Both the position numbers and the translations under genes were made by a program. The notes beneath the pieces are model-generated. The model searched no databases, was not told the DNA's origin, and saw only the letters and a program-made list of their open reading frames with translations. Of a stretch of 64,000 nt of DNA, positions 32,316-42,987 are shown one piece after another. Within the stretch, counting starts at the first letter, position 1. Each line of letters starts with the position of its first letter. The stretch covers positions 1 to 64,000 of the forward strand of contig JBGOEJ010000012.1 of NCBI GenBank assembly GCA_041446545.1, in the 5' to 3' direction. The stretch is from Fervidibacter canadensis (GTDB taxonomy: Bacteria; Armatimonadota; Fervidibacteria; Fervidibacterales; Fervidibacteraceae).

Positions 32316-32336
32316 CTGTCGGGATTTTCCCGACAG
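32316..32336. promoter_or_regulatory. Best copy of the candidate operator, between radical SAM and sensor kinase genes
   Basis: CTGTCGGGA (32316-32324) and TCCCGACAG (32328-32336) are perfect inverted arms around TTT. It is 64 bases before the radical SAM start and 54 before the kinase start. A further half-site CCCGACAG lies near 32366. Confidence 0.6.
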
Positions 32337-32389
32337 ACGATGGCTCCGTCCGCAGCGACAATCCCGACAGTCTCAAGGGGTGAGAGACG

Positions 32390-34099
32390 ATGGCGCAAGA
32401 CCAGATAGCGATGTTGCTGAAGTCAGGTTTCCTGTTGCGTTTTGACCTGTCGCTGGATGACTTGCTTCAACGCATCGTAGAGACGGCTCGCTATGTTATC
32501 GGTGCCCGTTATGCGGCGCTGGCGGTGCTCAACGACGAGGGGCAAATCGCTCACTTCGTCTTTTCAGGCATGAGCAAGGAAGAGGCAGACCGCATCGGCG
32601 AATACCCGAAGGGGCGGGGCGTTTTGGGGCTGATCATTCAAGAGGGCAAAGTCTTGCGGCTTCGGGATGTCCGCAAACATCCCAAGGCGTGGGGCTTCCC
32701 GCCTCACCATCCCATCATGCGTTCGTTTCTGGGGGTGCCCATCGTCGTTAACGGCAAACCTTACGGTCGCCTTTACATGACCGAAAAGCAAGGTGGGCGA
32801 GAGTTCACCCAGCGGGACGAAGAGTTGGCGTCACTTTTGGCGGCGCAAGCGGCGGCAGCCATTGAACGGGCGATGCTGACGGAACGGGTGCGGCAAGCGG
32901 AACGACTGAAACAACTCAACGACTTGCTCGGCACCCTCAATCGTTTGACCGATGAACGCCAAATTCTTGAGGCAGCGTTGCGAGGGGTGCAAAAAGTTTT
33001 GCCCTTCGCCGAAGTCTCCATTTGCCTTTACCGCCCTACCGACGACACCTTCAGCGGTTGCGCCGCAACACAAGGAAGCCGATTGAGCCAATTGCATCAG
33101 CGCTGGCGACAGCGCCCCATCGCCGCTGCGCGGACGCCCCTTTTGCCGTGCGTGCGAGAACACCGCCCCGTGCGGATGGATGAACTCGTCTCGCCCAGAA
33201 CGCCTTTTGAGCGATGGCTTTGGCACAAAGGTTTTCGCAGTTTTATCGGGACGCCCATCGTGCTGGATGGCGTCCTGTTGGGTTTGCTTTTCGTCGCCGC
33301 CGACAAGCCCAGCGCTTTCAGCGACGATGACCAAGCCTTTCTCAACGCCGTCGCCGAGCATTTGGCGGTGACGCTGAAAAACGCCCGGCTGCTGGCGGAG
33401 TTGCAGGAAAAGGAACGGGTGCGAGGGCTGTTGCTCAACAAAGTCGTGACGGCGCAGGAAGAAGAACGGCGACGCATCGCTTACGAATTGCACGACCAAA
33501 CGGGACAACTGCTGACGGCATTGCTGATTCAACTGCAACTTCTGGGGCGAGAGTTAAGCGAGCCATCGTTACAGGAACGAGTGGAACGGTTGCGCCAATT
33601 AGCCGATGACATCGCCGTCAACCTGCATCACATCGCTTGGGAGTTGCGCCCACCGTCACTGGACGAACTGGGCTTGACAGCGGCGTTAGAGCGGATGGTC
33701 AGCGATTGGTCAGAGCGCTTCGGCATCCCTTGCCAAATGGAAGTGGACGGCTTTGACGATGGCGAGTTGCCTTCCGATGTCGCCATCGGCATCTACCGCA
33801 TCGTCCAAGAAGCCCTGACCAACATCGCCAAACATGCCAAAGCGACAAGGGCGAAGGTGGTGATGCGAAGGCAAGACGGTCGGCTGCAAGTCATCGTGCA
33901 AGACAACGGGGTCGGCTTTGATGTGGCTTCCGTGCTCCGCCATCCCGACGAGATGAAACGGCTGGGTTTGGTCGGGATGATGGAACGGGCGGCAATGCTT
34001 TCGGGAAAGTTGACCGTTGAGTCAAAGCCCAAGCGGGGGACGAAAGTCTTTTTGGAAGTTCCCCTTGGGCAAACTCCTTCGGGAGGTGATGGACGATGA
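32390..34099 (+). CDS. GAF-domain sensor histidine kinase (NarX/LiaS-like family)
   Basis: A 569-residue kinase without signal peptide or membrane span. Two GAF domains occupy about 20-165 and 185-340. A coiled linker leads to the HisKA_3 box EEERRRIAYELHDQTGQLL (His368), and the HATPase part has EALTNIAKHAKA and DNGVGFD. It should sense a cytoplasmic cue, for example redox, NO or a ligand, and phosphorylate the next gene's product. The GAF domains hold few cysteines, so a cluster is unlikely. The stop overlaps the regulator's start (ATGA). Confidence 0.9.
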   Translation: MAQDQIAMLLKSGFLLRFDLSLDDLLQRIVETARYVIGARYAALAVLNDEGQIAHFVFSGMSKEEADRIGEYPKGRGVLGLIIQEGKVLRLRDVRKHPKAWGFPPHHPIMRSFLGVPIVVNGKPYGRLYMTEKQGGREFTQRDEELASLLAAQAAAAIERAMLTERVRQAERLKQLNDLLGTLNRLTDERQILEAALRGVQKVLPFAEVSICLYRPTDDTFSGCAATQGSRLSQLHQRWRQRPIAAARTPLLPCVREHRPVRMDELVSPRTPFERWLWHKGFRSFIGTPIVLDGVLLGLLFVAADKPSAFSDDDQAFLNAVAEHLAVTLKNARLLAELQEKERVRGLLLNKVVTAQEEERRRIAYELHDQTGQLLTALLIQLQLLGRELSEPSLQERVERLRQLADDIAVNLHHIAWELRPPSLDELGLTAALERMVSDWSERFGIPCQMEVDGFDDGELPSDVAIGIYRIVQEALTNIAKHAKATRAKVVMRRQDGRLQVIVQDNGVGFDVASVLRHPDEMKRLGLVGMMERAAMLSGKLTVESKPKRGTKVFLEVPLGQTPSGGDGR

Positions 34100-34767
34100 G
34101 ACGCCCACAAAACGCGAACACCCCACCGTCCGAACGCATCCGCGTGCTGATCGCCGATGACCACGCTATCTTGCGGGATGGCTTGAAGGCACTGCTTCAA
34201 AGTGCGCCCGACATGGAAGTCGTCGGCGAAGCGGCGACAGGAGAAGAAGCCCTGCGGCTCGTCCATAAACTTCGTCCCAATGTCGTCCTGATGGACATCT
34301 CCATGCCCGACATGACGGGCTTGGAGGCGACGGAAGTCATCAAGCGGATGTATCCCGAAATCAAAGTCATTGCCCTGACCGTCCACGAGCACGAGACTTA
34401 CCTGCGGCGGATGTTGCAAGTCGGGGCGGACGGTTATGTCGTCAAGCGAGCCGCCGCCGATGAGTTAGTGCGCGCCATCCGCACCGTCATGCGCGGCAGT
34501 GTTTACCTGCATCCTGAAGTCGCCAAAAAGGTCATCGGGCGAAGCGACCCAAAGATGCCCAAATTGAGCGAGCGGGAGTGGCAAGTTTTGCGGTTGATTG
34601 CACTGGGTTACACGAACCAGCAAATTGCCGAGCGGCTGTCGCTGAGCGTCAAGACGGTGGAGACTTACCGCAGCCGCATCGCCGACAAATTGGGCATCAA
34701 GACACGGGCGGAGATGGTCAAGTTCGCCATGCAACATCAGTTGCTGGAGGAAGAACCCGACCCGTAA
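34096..34767 (+). CDS. NarL/FixJ-family response regulator
   Basis: A 223-residue regulator. The receiver has DD in VLIADDHAI and the phospho-acceptor Asp67 in VVLMDISMPDMTGLE; the LuxR-type HTH is LSEREWQVLRLIALGYTNQQ onwards. It is translationally coupled to the kinase. It is the only DNA-binding regulator in the respiratory island apart from the antitoxin, so it is the prime candidate to bind the repeated palindrome upstream of the respiratory genes. Confidence 0.93.
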   Translation: MRRPQNANTPPSERIRVLIADDHAILRDGLKALLQSAPDMEVVGEAATGEEALRLVHKLRPNVVLMDISMPDMTGLEATEVIKRMYPEIKVIALTVHEHETYLRRMLQVGADGYVVKRAAADELVRAIRTVMRGSVYLHPEVAKKVIGRSDPKMPKLSEREWQVLRLIALGYTNQQIAERLSLSVKTVETYRSRIADKLGIKTRAEMVKFAMQHQLLEEEPDP

Positions 34768-34777
34768 TGGGCTTATT

Positions 34778-34792
34778 GCGGCTGATAGCCGC
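34778..34792 (-). repeat. REP-like palindrome after the response regulator
   Basis: GCGGCTGATAGCCGC, the reverse-oriented GC variant (GCGGCTATCAGCCGC on the minus strand), 11 bases after the regulator stop. Confidence 0.6.
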
Positions 34793-34868
34793 TCTTCGCC
34801 GACGCAGAGAGGCTTTTCAGCGAAGCAGCAAAGACGAAGTGGGCGTCAGGTGGCTCATCCTTGTTGGA

Positions 34869-34883
34869 GTGGCTACCAATCAC
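34869..34883 (+). repeat. Decayed REP-like copy
   Basis: GTGGCTACCAATCAC preceded by TTGTTGGA and followed by GAT. The flanks match the other copies but the stem is partly lost. Confidence 0.45.
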
Positions 34884-34995
34884 GATGTAACCTATCCTCC
34901 TTCCGCATATCCTCGTCATGCGTTTCCAAACGCCCTCATCCGTGCCCAACTTTTGTCGGCAGCGTTAGCCATGACTCCATTAAAGTGAGGGCGTT

Positions 34996-36795
34996 GTGGC
35001 GTCCATGCGATGGGTTTGTCGTCTTTGGGTTGTTGGGCTTTTTTGGGTGTCAGGGAGTTTGGTGGACATTGTTGAGGGTGCGATGCAACAAGCGCCAGCG
35101 TCCGCCTTTGAATGTCACGGGACATGGCAGGCGGAAGGAGGGCAAACGCTTCTCAAAGGGGCATGGCAGTTCGTCGGGGGCGGACAGAGGTTGACTTTTT
35201 TGTTGAACCCGCTGCGAGGTCAATGGCAATGGCAGGGGCAACCGATTGGATGGAGCGAGTTGTTACCACCCCTGGGCAATTTGCCTTTACTTGTCGTGGT
35301 GCGGCGGGAGGATTTTCGCTGGTCGGCATATTTTCGCCGCCGCCTTATCGCTTTCTCCTTCGCCGACTTACCACCGACAGAACAGGTCGTCGCTGAAGGG
35401 GTAGCGGCTCAGCCCACTTTCGCCCCCTTGCCCTTCCCTCCCGAAGGGGCGTGGCAATTGCCGAAGGATTGGCGCTCCCTGATGACACCCGAGGGCGAGA
35501 CCGCCTTCGTGCCGACGAACCTTCAGCGACAGCAATTTGTCCCTTTGTCGGCTTCCCTTGGCTTTCTCACGGACTTCACCGTAACCGCCGAAGTGCGTTT
35601 GAACGGAGGGCAGGCGATCGGGTTGGCTTTCAACTTTGGGGAAGAAGGCGGTTATGTGTGGCGATGGCGAAGGGAGGGGAGCGAGGCGCGGTTGCAACTG
35701 GTTTGTGTGGAGCGAGAGAGCGATGGGCGTTGGCGGGAGCAAGTCCTTTGGGACGAACCCGCCGATTTTTCGCCTTTCCACTGGCAACGGTTGCAAGTGT
35801 GGTGTTCAGGCGGGCAAATCTGGGCGGGATTGGACGGGGAAGTGCTCGTTTTTTGTCAAGACCACCGTTTCGCCATCGGGCAGGTGGGTTTGTGGTTGGA
35901 ACGGGGCGACGAACCGTTGCCAATGGTGCGGTCGGTGCGAGGTGCCCGATGGTGGTGCGCCACCTTGATGGCATCCGACGATACACCCCGCCCTTTCCCC
36001 ACACTGTCGGGGCAGTGGCGGTTAGGGGTGGGGGTTTGGTCGCTTCAAAGTTTTTCCGACCGACCTGCCATCGCTTTGCTGGGGGAAGCGCCGTTGCCCA
36101 GTTGGTGGGTTGCCGATGTTTTTTGGCAGGGGCAGGAGATAGGGTTGCTTTGGGCGTGGCGTTCGGAAGAAGAGTTCGGTCTGCTGCGCCTGCGCCCTGA
36201 GGAAGCGACGAAAGGGGCGGTGGAGATGGCGTTGCTTTGGCAGCGACAAGGGCGAACGACCTTGTTGTCACGCGAGCGCCTTTGGCTTCAGCGGGGCGCT
36301 CCTTATCGCTTGGCGATCCAATTGACGCCGACAGAAATCGTCGGGTATCTTAACGGCATCCCCCTTGTGCGGGCGCAAGTTTCACCGAAAGGCAAGGTGG
36401 GTTTATGGGCGAAACCGTTGATGACACTGCAACGCATTTGGTTGGTGATGGGCGAGCCATCGCTTCTCCCATTGACGCCCGAAAGGGGTGGGGCAGTGCA
36501 ACCTTTTGTCACCGACGGTTGGATCGCCCATGAAGCGGTCTCTTTGACTTTGCCTGCGGGGTTACCCGTTGGCGTGCCTCAAAGTGTTCGCCTTAGTAGC
36601 GTTCCCGTCACCCTTCAAGCGGAACGGATTGCCCATCACCTTTCCCTGCAGTTATCGTTTGAAGGCAAGCCTATCGGGGCGACAATGCTTCCCATGCCTC
36701 GTTTTTTGCCCCTGACTTTGCGGCTGGAGCGGCGGGAGCGATGGTTGTTGGTTTGGTTGGGGGAACGGTTGGTCTTGACGGCGAAAATGCCCTGA
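34996..36795 (+). CDS. Large exported protein of unknown function
   Basis: A 599-residue protein with a signal peptide (WVCRLWVVGLFWVSGSLV) and a mainly beta composition, very rich in Trp, Leu and Gly. Stretches such as GYVWRWRREGSEARLQLVCV and HWQRLQVWCSGGQIWAGLDG look like concanavalin/LamG-type sandwich domains, repeated two or three times. I do not recognise a catalytic motif. It may bind surface polysaccharide. GTG at 34996 follows GTGAGGG; ATG at 35005 is an alternative. Confidence 0.65.
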   Translation: MASMRWVCRLWVVGLFWVSGSLVDIVEGAMQQAPASAFECHGTWQAEGGQTLLKGAWQFVGGGQRLTFLLNPLRGQWQWQGQPIGWSELLPPLGNLPLLVVVRREDFRWSAYFRRRLIAFSFADLPPTEQVVAEGVAAQPTFAPLPFPPEGAWQLPKDWRSLMTPEGETAFVPTNLQRQQFVPLSASLGFLTDFTVTAEVRLNGGQAIGLAFNFGEEGGYVWRWRREGSEARLQLVCVERESDGRWREQVLWDEPADFSPFHWQRLQVWCSGGQIWAGLDGEVLVFCQDHRFAIGQVGLWLERGDEPLPMVRSVRGARWWCATLMASDDTPRPFPTLSGQWRLGVGVWSLQSFSDRPAIALLGEAPLPSWWVADVFWQGQEIGLLWAWRSEEEFGLLRLRPEEATKGAVEMALLWQRQGRTTLLSRERLWLQRGAPYRLAIQLTPTEIVGYLNGIPLVRAQVSPKGKVGLWAKPLMTLQRIWLVMGEPSLLPLTPERGGAVQPFVTDGWIAHEAVSLTLPAGLPVGVPQSVRLSSVPVTLQAERIAHHLSLQLSFEGKPIGATMLPMPRFLPLTLRLERRERWLLVWLGERLVLTAKMP

Positions 36796-36863
36796 GGCAG
36801 GTTTAAGGGGCGATGAGGCAGGCAAAAAACTCTTCGCCATCCGACAAGGGGGAGGAGTCAGTT

Positions 36864-39800
36864 ATGCGGCGCTGGCAAGGTTGGCTGTTAGGGTTAGGCG
36901 TTTTTGTGATGGCGTTGGGGTTGATGGTTGAGGCACAATCACCCCCTCTTAGTGGCAGTGATAAGAGTGGCGATATCCGACAAGAATGGGTGGCGATTGG
37001 TGGCGGGCAGCAAGTATTGCGGGTGCAAGTGCGCCAAAAGACGGTCCCTTTTGCTGTCGCTTCGTGGGCAGACTTGAAGAGAGCCCCCCTTCAACCCCGT
37101 TCAGGGGCTATGCCCTATCCTAAACCACCAGGGTGGGAGAATTGGCGCCGGCAACATCCTTCGTCTTCGCAGCAGTCTGGGGGAAGCCGTCTTCTCTTCT
37201 CTCCCCCTGCCCAACAACCGACCTTGCAAGAAACCTTCCAAGGCATCATCCAACGGCGAGATATCATTCCCCCTGACACTATCGGAGCGGCAGGACCAAA
37301 TCATCTGGTGGAATTTACCAATTACCAACGATTCTGTCGGCGTCTTTTCCAAGACAGGGGTAAAGTTGCAGGAGATGGCATTAGAGCAGTTCTTTAGCCC
37401 CCTCAATCCCACCTTCACCTTTGACCCTCGCGTCCTTTACGACCAATACAGCGGTCGGTTCATCGCTGTCGCCTTAGATGGGTCTGGTGCCCCGAATTCA
37501 TGGTTCTTCTTGGCTGTTTCGGAAACCTTTGACCCGACAGGACGATGGTTTTTTTGGAAGATTGATGCCGACATGGACGGGACGCAGCAGACCGACCAGT
37601 GGGCAGACTTCCCCGACCTGGGTGTAGATCAAGATGCCGTTTACTTGACGGCGAATATGTTTCCGACGACGGGTAACGACTTTTACCTTAAGGTTTGGGT
37701 TGTCCCTAAGGCGCAACTTTTAACAGGGCAGCAGACCATCACATGGACGGAGTTCAGCAAAATCCGCAATGACCCACAAGGCAATTTTGTCTTCACCCTT
37801 CGTGCCGCTCACACTTTTGGGTCGGCGCCTGGGGAATACTTCGTCTCCTTTTGGGATCCTTTTCCCCCTGCCGACACCCCTCTACAAGTTTGGCGGGTGA
37901 TCAACCCCTTAACTAACCCGACCTTTGAGCATGTCGCCAATATCCCCATCCCGACAGGGTTTAATCAGCCCCCTCCCTCGCCTCCCAATATGCCCTCTTT
38001 TGATCAGTATGATTTCCGCCTCCTCAACGCTGTCTACCAGAACGGTTCTGTCTGGACGGCTCACACGATCGGTTTGCAAAACAAGGCTGTTGTCCGATGG
38101 TATGAAGTGGATGTCCTCAACAAAACCCTTCGGCAAGTCGGCACTATTGACCAACCTGCGGCTCGCTGGTATTTCTACCCTGCTATCGCCGTGAACAACT
38201 TGGGGGATATGGTCATCAGTCTCAGCGGTTCGTCTCAAAACGAATTCCCCGGCGTTTATTTCACAGCCCACCTTAGGAATGACCCACCAGGGTTTACTCA
38301 TCCCGTTCAGTTGGTCAAAGCGGGGGAAGCGTCTTATTCCCTGTTTCGCTGGGGCGACTATAGTGGTGCTGCCTTAGACCCTGCTGACCCTTCCCAAACG
38401 ACTTTTTGGGTCGTCAATGAGTATGCGATTTCCCCCACTCAATGGGGGACTTGGTGGGGGAAAGTCACTGTCCCCGCTCCTTTCGTCCCTCTGCCCGATT
38501 TCAGCGAATCTCGGCTCCTCGCCTCTACTTCAGAAGTTGAGGTAGGAGGTCGTGTGGATTACACCCTTCAGGTCGTCAACAATGGGACAGCCGATGCGAT
38601 TCAAGTGAGCATCGTTGTCCCCGACATCCCTCCCGCTTATAGCCAAGTCACCGTCTTGGATGGTGGGACTTTTAATGCCAGCCTTCGGGAGGTGCGTTGG
38701 AACCTTCCTCGGTTGGATCAAGGACAATCGGCGACCTTGCGGTTCCAAGGGACGGTTGCCCCCGATGCCTTGGAGCAAACGGTGCGCCTCGCCGCCCGCA
38801 TCACCGCTCAAAGCATCCCCACCTTCTTGACCGACGAAGCGGTCGTCCGCATTATCTTGCCACAAGACGACTTTGAGCCTAACGATACTCCCGTTCAAGC
38901 CCATCGCATCTTGCCTCAGGATTTTGAGCGAGAGGGTGTCCTCAAGCGGGCTTACATCGGGGTGTCCGATAAAGACTGGTTCAGCGTCTCTTTGTCCCCC
39001 AATCGTCTTTACTGGTTGGAAGTGCGGGCATGGCAAACGGGTTCTAACCTGAAAGCACAACTGGAAATTTACGATAACACAGGCACAACTTTGCTTGCCC
39101 GTAGTAGGGACTACCTTGGACGAGACCCCCTCATCCTCTGGAAATCCAGTGGTGGCACGGACATTTTGCTCAAGGTGAGCGCCGACCCTAACGCCCCGCC
39201 CGCCCAACAGCGGGGGAGTTATCGTTTGGTCATTCGGGACATCACTGCCGATGGAGCGTTGGAAGATTTTGTTCCGACGAGCCTGACAGGGGCAAATGCC
39301 TTGAAGGCGGGGAAGATGGGGGTTGTCTTTGGCACTCTTAGGAGTCGGGGCAACCGCCCTCAACAGGTGCTCGCTTTTAACTTCCCAAGCGGGTTGCGAC
39401 TCCTTCCTCCCTCTCAAGCCCGTTTCTTTGTCCCAGTGCCATCTCCTTTTCGGTCGCAGCAGCCACCGTCAAGAAGCCTTCGTCCCAACGAAGGTGATTG
39501 GCTTTTGTTCATCGCCGACCTTCACGAAGGAAGTTTGAGTGAAGTGGGAGGGCTTCCTGCCACACCCTTGAACCTCGGTCGGATTTGGGTGCAGGAGCAA
39601 AGCGGCAGCCTCTTCTTCCGTGTGGAAATTCTGGGGCGAAAGATTCAAAGCCTCGCTGACCTTGACTTGACGCTGGCATTGGATACCGACGGGAACTTGG
39701 ACAATGGTGCGGAGTTCCAAATGCGCGTAAGCCCGAACCAGTTGGGGCTTTTCCAAGGCGGCAGCAAGAAGGCAGATTTTACTTACCTGAACTTGTCAGA

Positions 39801-42480
39801 GCGGTTCGTGGATGTGGGGGTGGCTTTATCGGATTTAGGGACGCCGACAGATTTGCGGGTGGTAGTGACTTTGCGAGATGCCCTTGTCGGTGCGGAAGAT
39901 AAAGCCCCTGACCTTGGTTGGGCGCGGTTGACCCGCCCCGACCCCAACCGACCCGGGATTGCCTTTGGAGTTTCGCCGGCGGCAGGGACGGTGCTTGGAG
40001 GGAACACCTTGCCTTTGTGGCTGCTGGTGGATGCCCGCATGGCTTCTGTCGGCAATTACTCCTTCAACTTTCAGTTGCCTGCGACTTCTTCCACGCTCCT
40101 CACCGACTTGAGCCAATCCCTCACGGTGGAAGTGCAGCCAGGTCCGCCAACCCAGTTAGTGCTGGACTTTCCAACCTCTTTGCCTGCCACGCAAAAACAG
40201 GTGACAATTTCCGTCGCGGTGCGGGATGCCTCAGGCAACGAGATTGGGGGACAAACGGTTCGGCTCACTGTTTCCTCCGTTGAATTGGGCAACTTCAACG
40301 GTTTAGCAACGACGACGGTGACAACCGACGCCAATGGACAAGGGACGGCTTTGTTGTCTTTGACAGGGCGTGTGGGGACTTTGACCCTTCGGGGTGAAGT
40401 TGTCAACACCACTGTCTCAGCGACGAAGGAGTTGGTCATCCAACAGGGGACGCCTGCAAAAGTCCAATTGGTCACCGTTCCCCCGCTGGACAATCAAAAC
40501 ACGGCGGCGATCAAGATTGGGGAGAAAGTGACGGTGAAGGCGTCGTTAACGGACGGTGTGGGCAATCCCTTCCCTAACACGGCTTTCACCCTTGCCTTGA
40601 TTCCTTCCGTCGGGCAACCTCAATCCTTCACCGTGAAGGATGGTGACCCGACCAAGAGCACCACTCAACTACCCGATGAAGATAGGACGAACGATGGAAC
40701 GGTCACCATCACCTTAGAATCGGGGCAGGGCAAACTGCTGGGCACGCGGGCGCAAACTTGGGTCATCTCCTTGAGCCCTCAAGGGAGCGATGTGCCACCG
40801 CAGTCTTTTCAACTTGTCTTGCAAGCAGGGGCGGCAACTCAATTGACGGTGGAAGAGCCTGCCGAATTGCTTTCAGCGACCGATGAGCCTTTGGTGCGAT
40901 TAGTGGGCGAGCAACTGACTTTGCGGGTGCGGATGACTGACGGGTTTGGCAACCCCCTTCCCAACCTTCCAGTGAGTTTGACCCTTCAGCAAGGGCTCTC
41001 CGTGCGGAGCGAGAACCAAACGACGGACATGCAAGGGCGAGCCACCTTCACCCTTTCCTTCTCAACTCCCAGCACTTACCAGTTCTGGCTATCGGCGGGT
41101 GGGTTGCGCCAACCGAGCGACCCTGTCAAGGTCTTCCGAGTGCAAGCCCTCCCACCTTTGGGCGATTTGGTTGCCGACAAAGTGCAGGCTTTAGGGCTTC
41201 CCTTCTTGCCGCCGACCGTTCCCAGAGGTCAACCGATGCCATCCCTCAGCGAAATTTTGGGTGTTCCCGCCAACGCTTTGACTGGACGCATCGTCCGCTA
41301 TGACCCTGCCCGCCAAACTTTCGTCCCTGTCAACCCCGCAAATCCCATAGACCAAGAAGGGTTGGGGACAGGCGTCGGCTTTTTTGTCAAGCCCACGCAA
41401 GCAGTAACGGTCCGACCGCAGCGGGGACGGCTACCTGACCGTGACTTCGTGGAAGTGACCTTGCAGCAGGGTTGGAACCTCGTCAGTTTCCCCATTGCCG
41501 TAGAGTTTCCGTGGATTTTGGCGAACATTCAAGTGCGCACGGGACCGACGACCCGACCTTTGACTGCTGCGACCGACACGGTCTTGCCTCTTCTTTGGCG
41601 TTGGGATGGGACGACGGGGAGTTATCGGGCTGTCTTTGACGGCACCTTAGCGAAAGGTGATTTTGAGACGACCATCCGCCCTTGGAGCGCCTACTTCGTC
41701 TACGCTTTCCGACCTGCCACCCTCGTCGTCCCCGTTCCTGTCGGGGCGCGCACTGTCGTGGCTCAGAACCGCCCCAACCCTAATTGGCGGCTGTTCACTT
41801 TGCGCGCCCGACAAGGGCAGGCGACGACGACGCTGGTGCTGGGTTTGAGTGATGGGAGCGCCACTTTGGAAATGCCCGCTCCGCCCACCCCCACCGATGC
41901 TCCCCGCATCGCTTTGCTCGGAACAGATGGCAAGCCTGTTGCCCTTGCCGTTCGCCCCCGTCAGTCCCGCCTCCTTTGGTCATTGGTCGTGCAAGGCAAG
42001 GAAGACGGCGAAGAAGTGCGAGTAGGCGGCGATAACTTGGCAGCCCTGCCTGCTGACCTGCAAGTGCGCCTTTTGGACTTGACGACGGGCGAACAATGCT
42101 TCCTTCGGACAGGCGAATGGCGGGCAACTTTGAAAGCGGGCGAAACCCGTCCATTGCTCCTCGTCGCTGAACCCCGCAACGGCGCTGGGTTGTGGGTGCA
42201 GCAAGTGAAAGCAACCCCGTTGCGGGGACGGGGTGCTGTCGTTTCCTTCGCTTTGACTACCAGTGCCCAGACAGAAGTCGCTATCTTCTCCCTGACAGGT
42301 CGCCTCATTCGCTTCCTTGACAGGCAAACCTATCGGCAGGCAGGAAGTCATCAACTCCGCTGGGATGGCACCGATGCTCAAGGGCATCCCGTTCCCAAAG
42401 GGGCTTATTTGGTGCGGGTGCGCGCCCACGATGGGCAAGGGCAAATCGCCCAAGGCGGCACCATCCTTTGGTTGCGTTGA
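36864..42480 (+). pseudogene. Giant multi-domain surface protein, frameshifted by a 7-bp tandem duplication
   Basis: Without the lesion this is a 1869-residue exported protein. It opens with a signal peptide and a domain with PPDTIGAAGPNHLVEFTN, typical of a propeller-like family. Later come a DUF11/CARDB-like domain (VDYTLQVVNNGTADAIQVSI), a PPC-like domain (DDFEPNDTPVQAHRILP), at least two invasin/Big_1-type Ig domains (QVTISVAVRDASGNEIGGQT and a similar one), and a C-terminal FlgD-type Ig domain (LRWDGTDAQGHPVPKGAYLV). TTACCAA is duplicated at 37315-37328. Deleting one copy restores VEFTNDSVGVFSKTG, so the frame break is precise and recent. Probably a surface adhesin or matrix protein. Confidence 0.85.
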
Positions 42481-42504
42481 GACTTTCCGAAGGAGGGCAC
42501 AAAG

Positions 42505-42987
42505 ATGCGCCTATCGTTTCTCTTCTCCGTTACGGCGCTCTTTTGGTTGGCAGGTTGTGGCGGAGGCGGCGGTTTTGTTCCGCCCCCAACAGGTGGCGGT
42601 CAGTTGGGGACAGTGGACAACCAACCTCCGACTGTCAACGGGCGGCTTATCAGTGGAACGAAAAGCGGACAGTTTTTAGAGTTGCCTTTTTCAGGCGGGA
42701 CGGTGCAATTGGAAGCGGTCGTGACTGACCCTTCGGGCGTTGCTCTGGTGGAGTTCAACATCAACCCTTCCCTTCCTGGCTTGCCCCGCCCTTTGACGCC
42801 CGACAGTCAAGGGCGCGTGACGACCAGCATCCCTTTGCCCCCTAACCTTTCCAGCACCGACCAAACTTATCAGTTCCGTCTGCGGGTGCGAGACAATCGG
42901 GGTAACGAGGGCACGGTCGTCGTTGGCACCGTCGTCGTCCGCTCCCCGTTTGCGGGCATCCCGCCTCTTCCTGCGCCACCGTTTTGA
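42505..42987 (+). CDS. Small lipoprotein with Ig-like domain
   Basis: A 160-residue protein with signal and lipobox (FWLAGC), five glycines after the Cys and then a beta-sandwich domain with DPSGVALVEFNI and FRLRVRDNRGNEGTV, like the Ig folds of the preceding giant protein. AAGGAGGG precedes the start. It probably belongs to the same surface system. The final 118 bases overlap the end of the opposite-strand metallopeptidase gene. Confidence 0.75.
   Translation: MRLSFLFSVTALFWLAGCGGGGGFVPPPTGGGQLGTVDNQPPTVNGRLISGTKSGQFLELPFSGGTVQLEAVVTDPSGVALVEFNINPSLPGLPRPLTPDSQGRVTTSIPLPPNLSSTDQTYQFRLRVRDNRGNEGTVVVGTVVVRSPFAGIPPLPAPPF

Noticed and set aside
32316..32336. Palindrome as an FNR/CRP site
   Set aside because: The arms are CTGTCGGGA, not TTGAT or TGTGA. 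The TTTGAT-TG-ATCAAA at 23267 has a 2-base spacer instead of the 4 typical of FNR.
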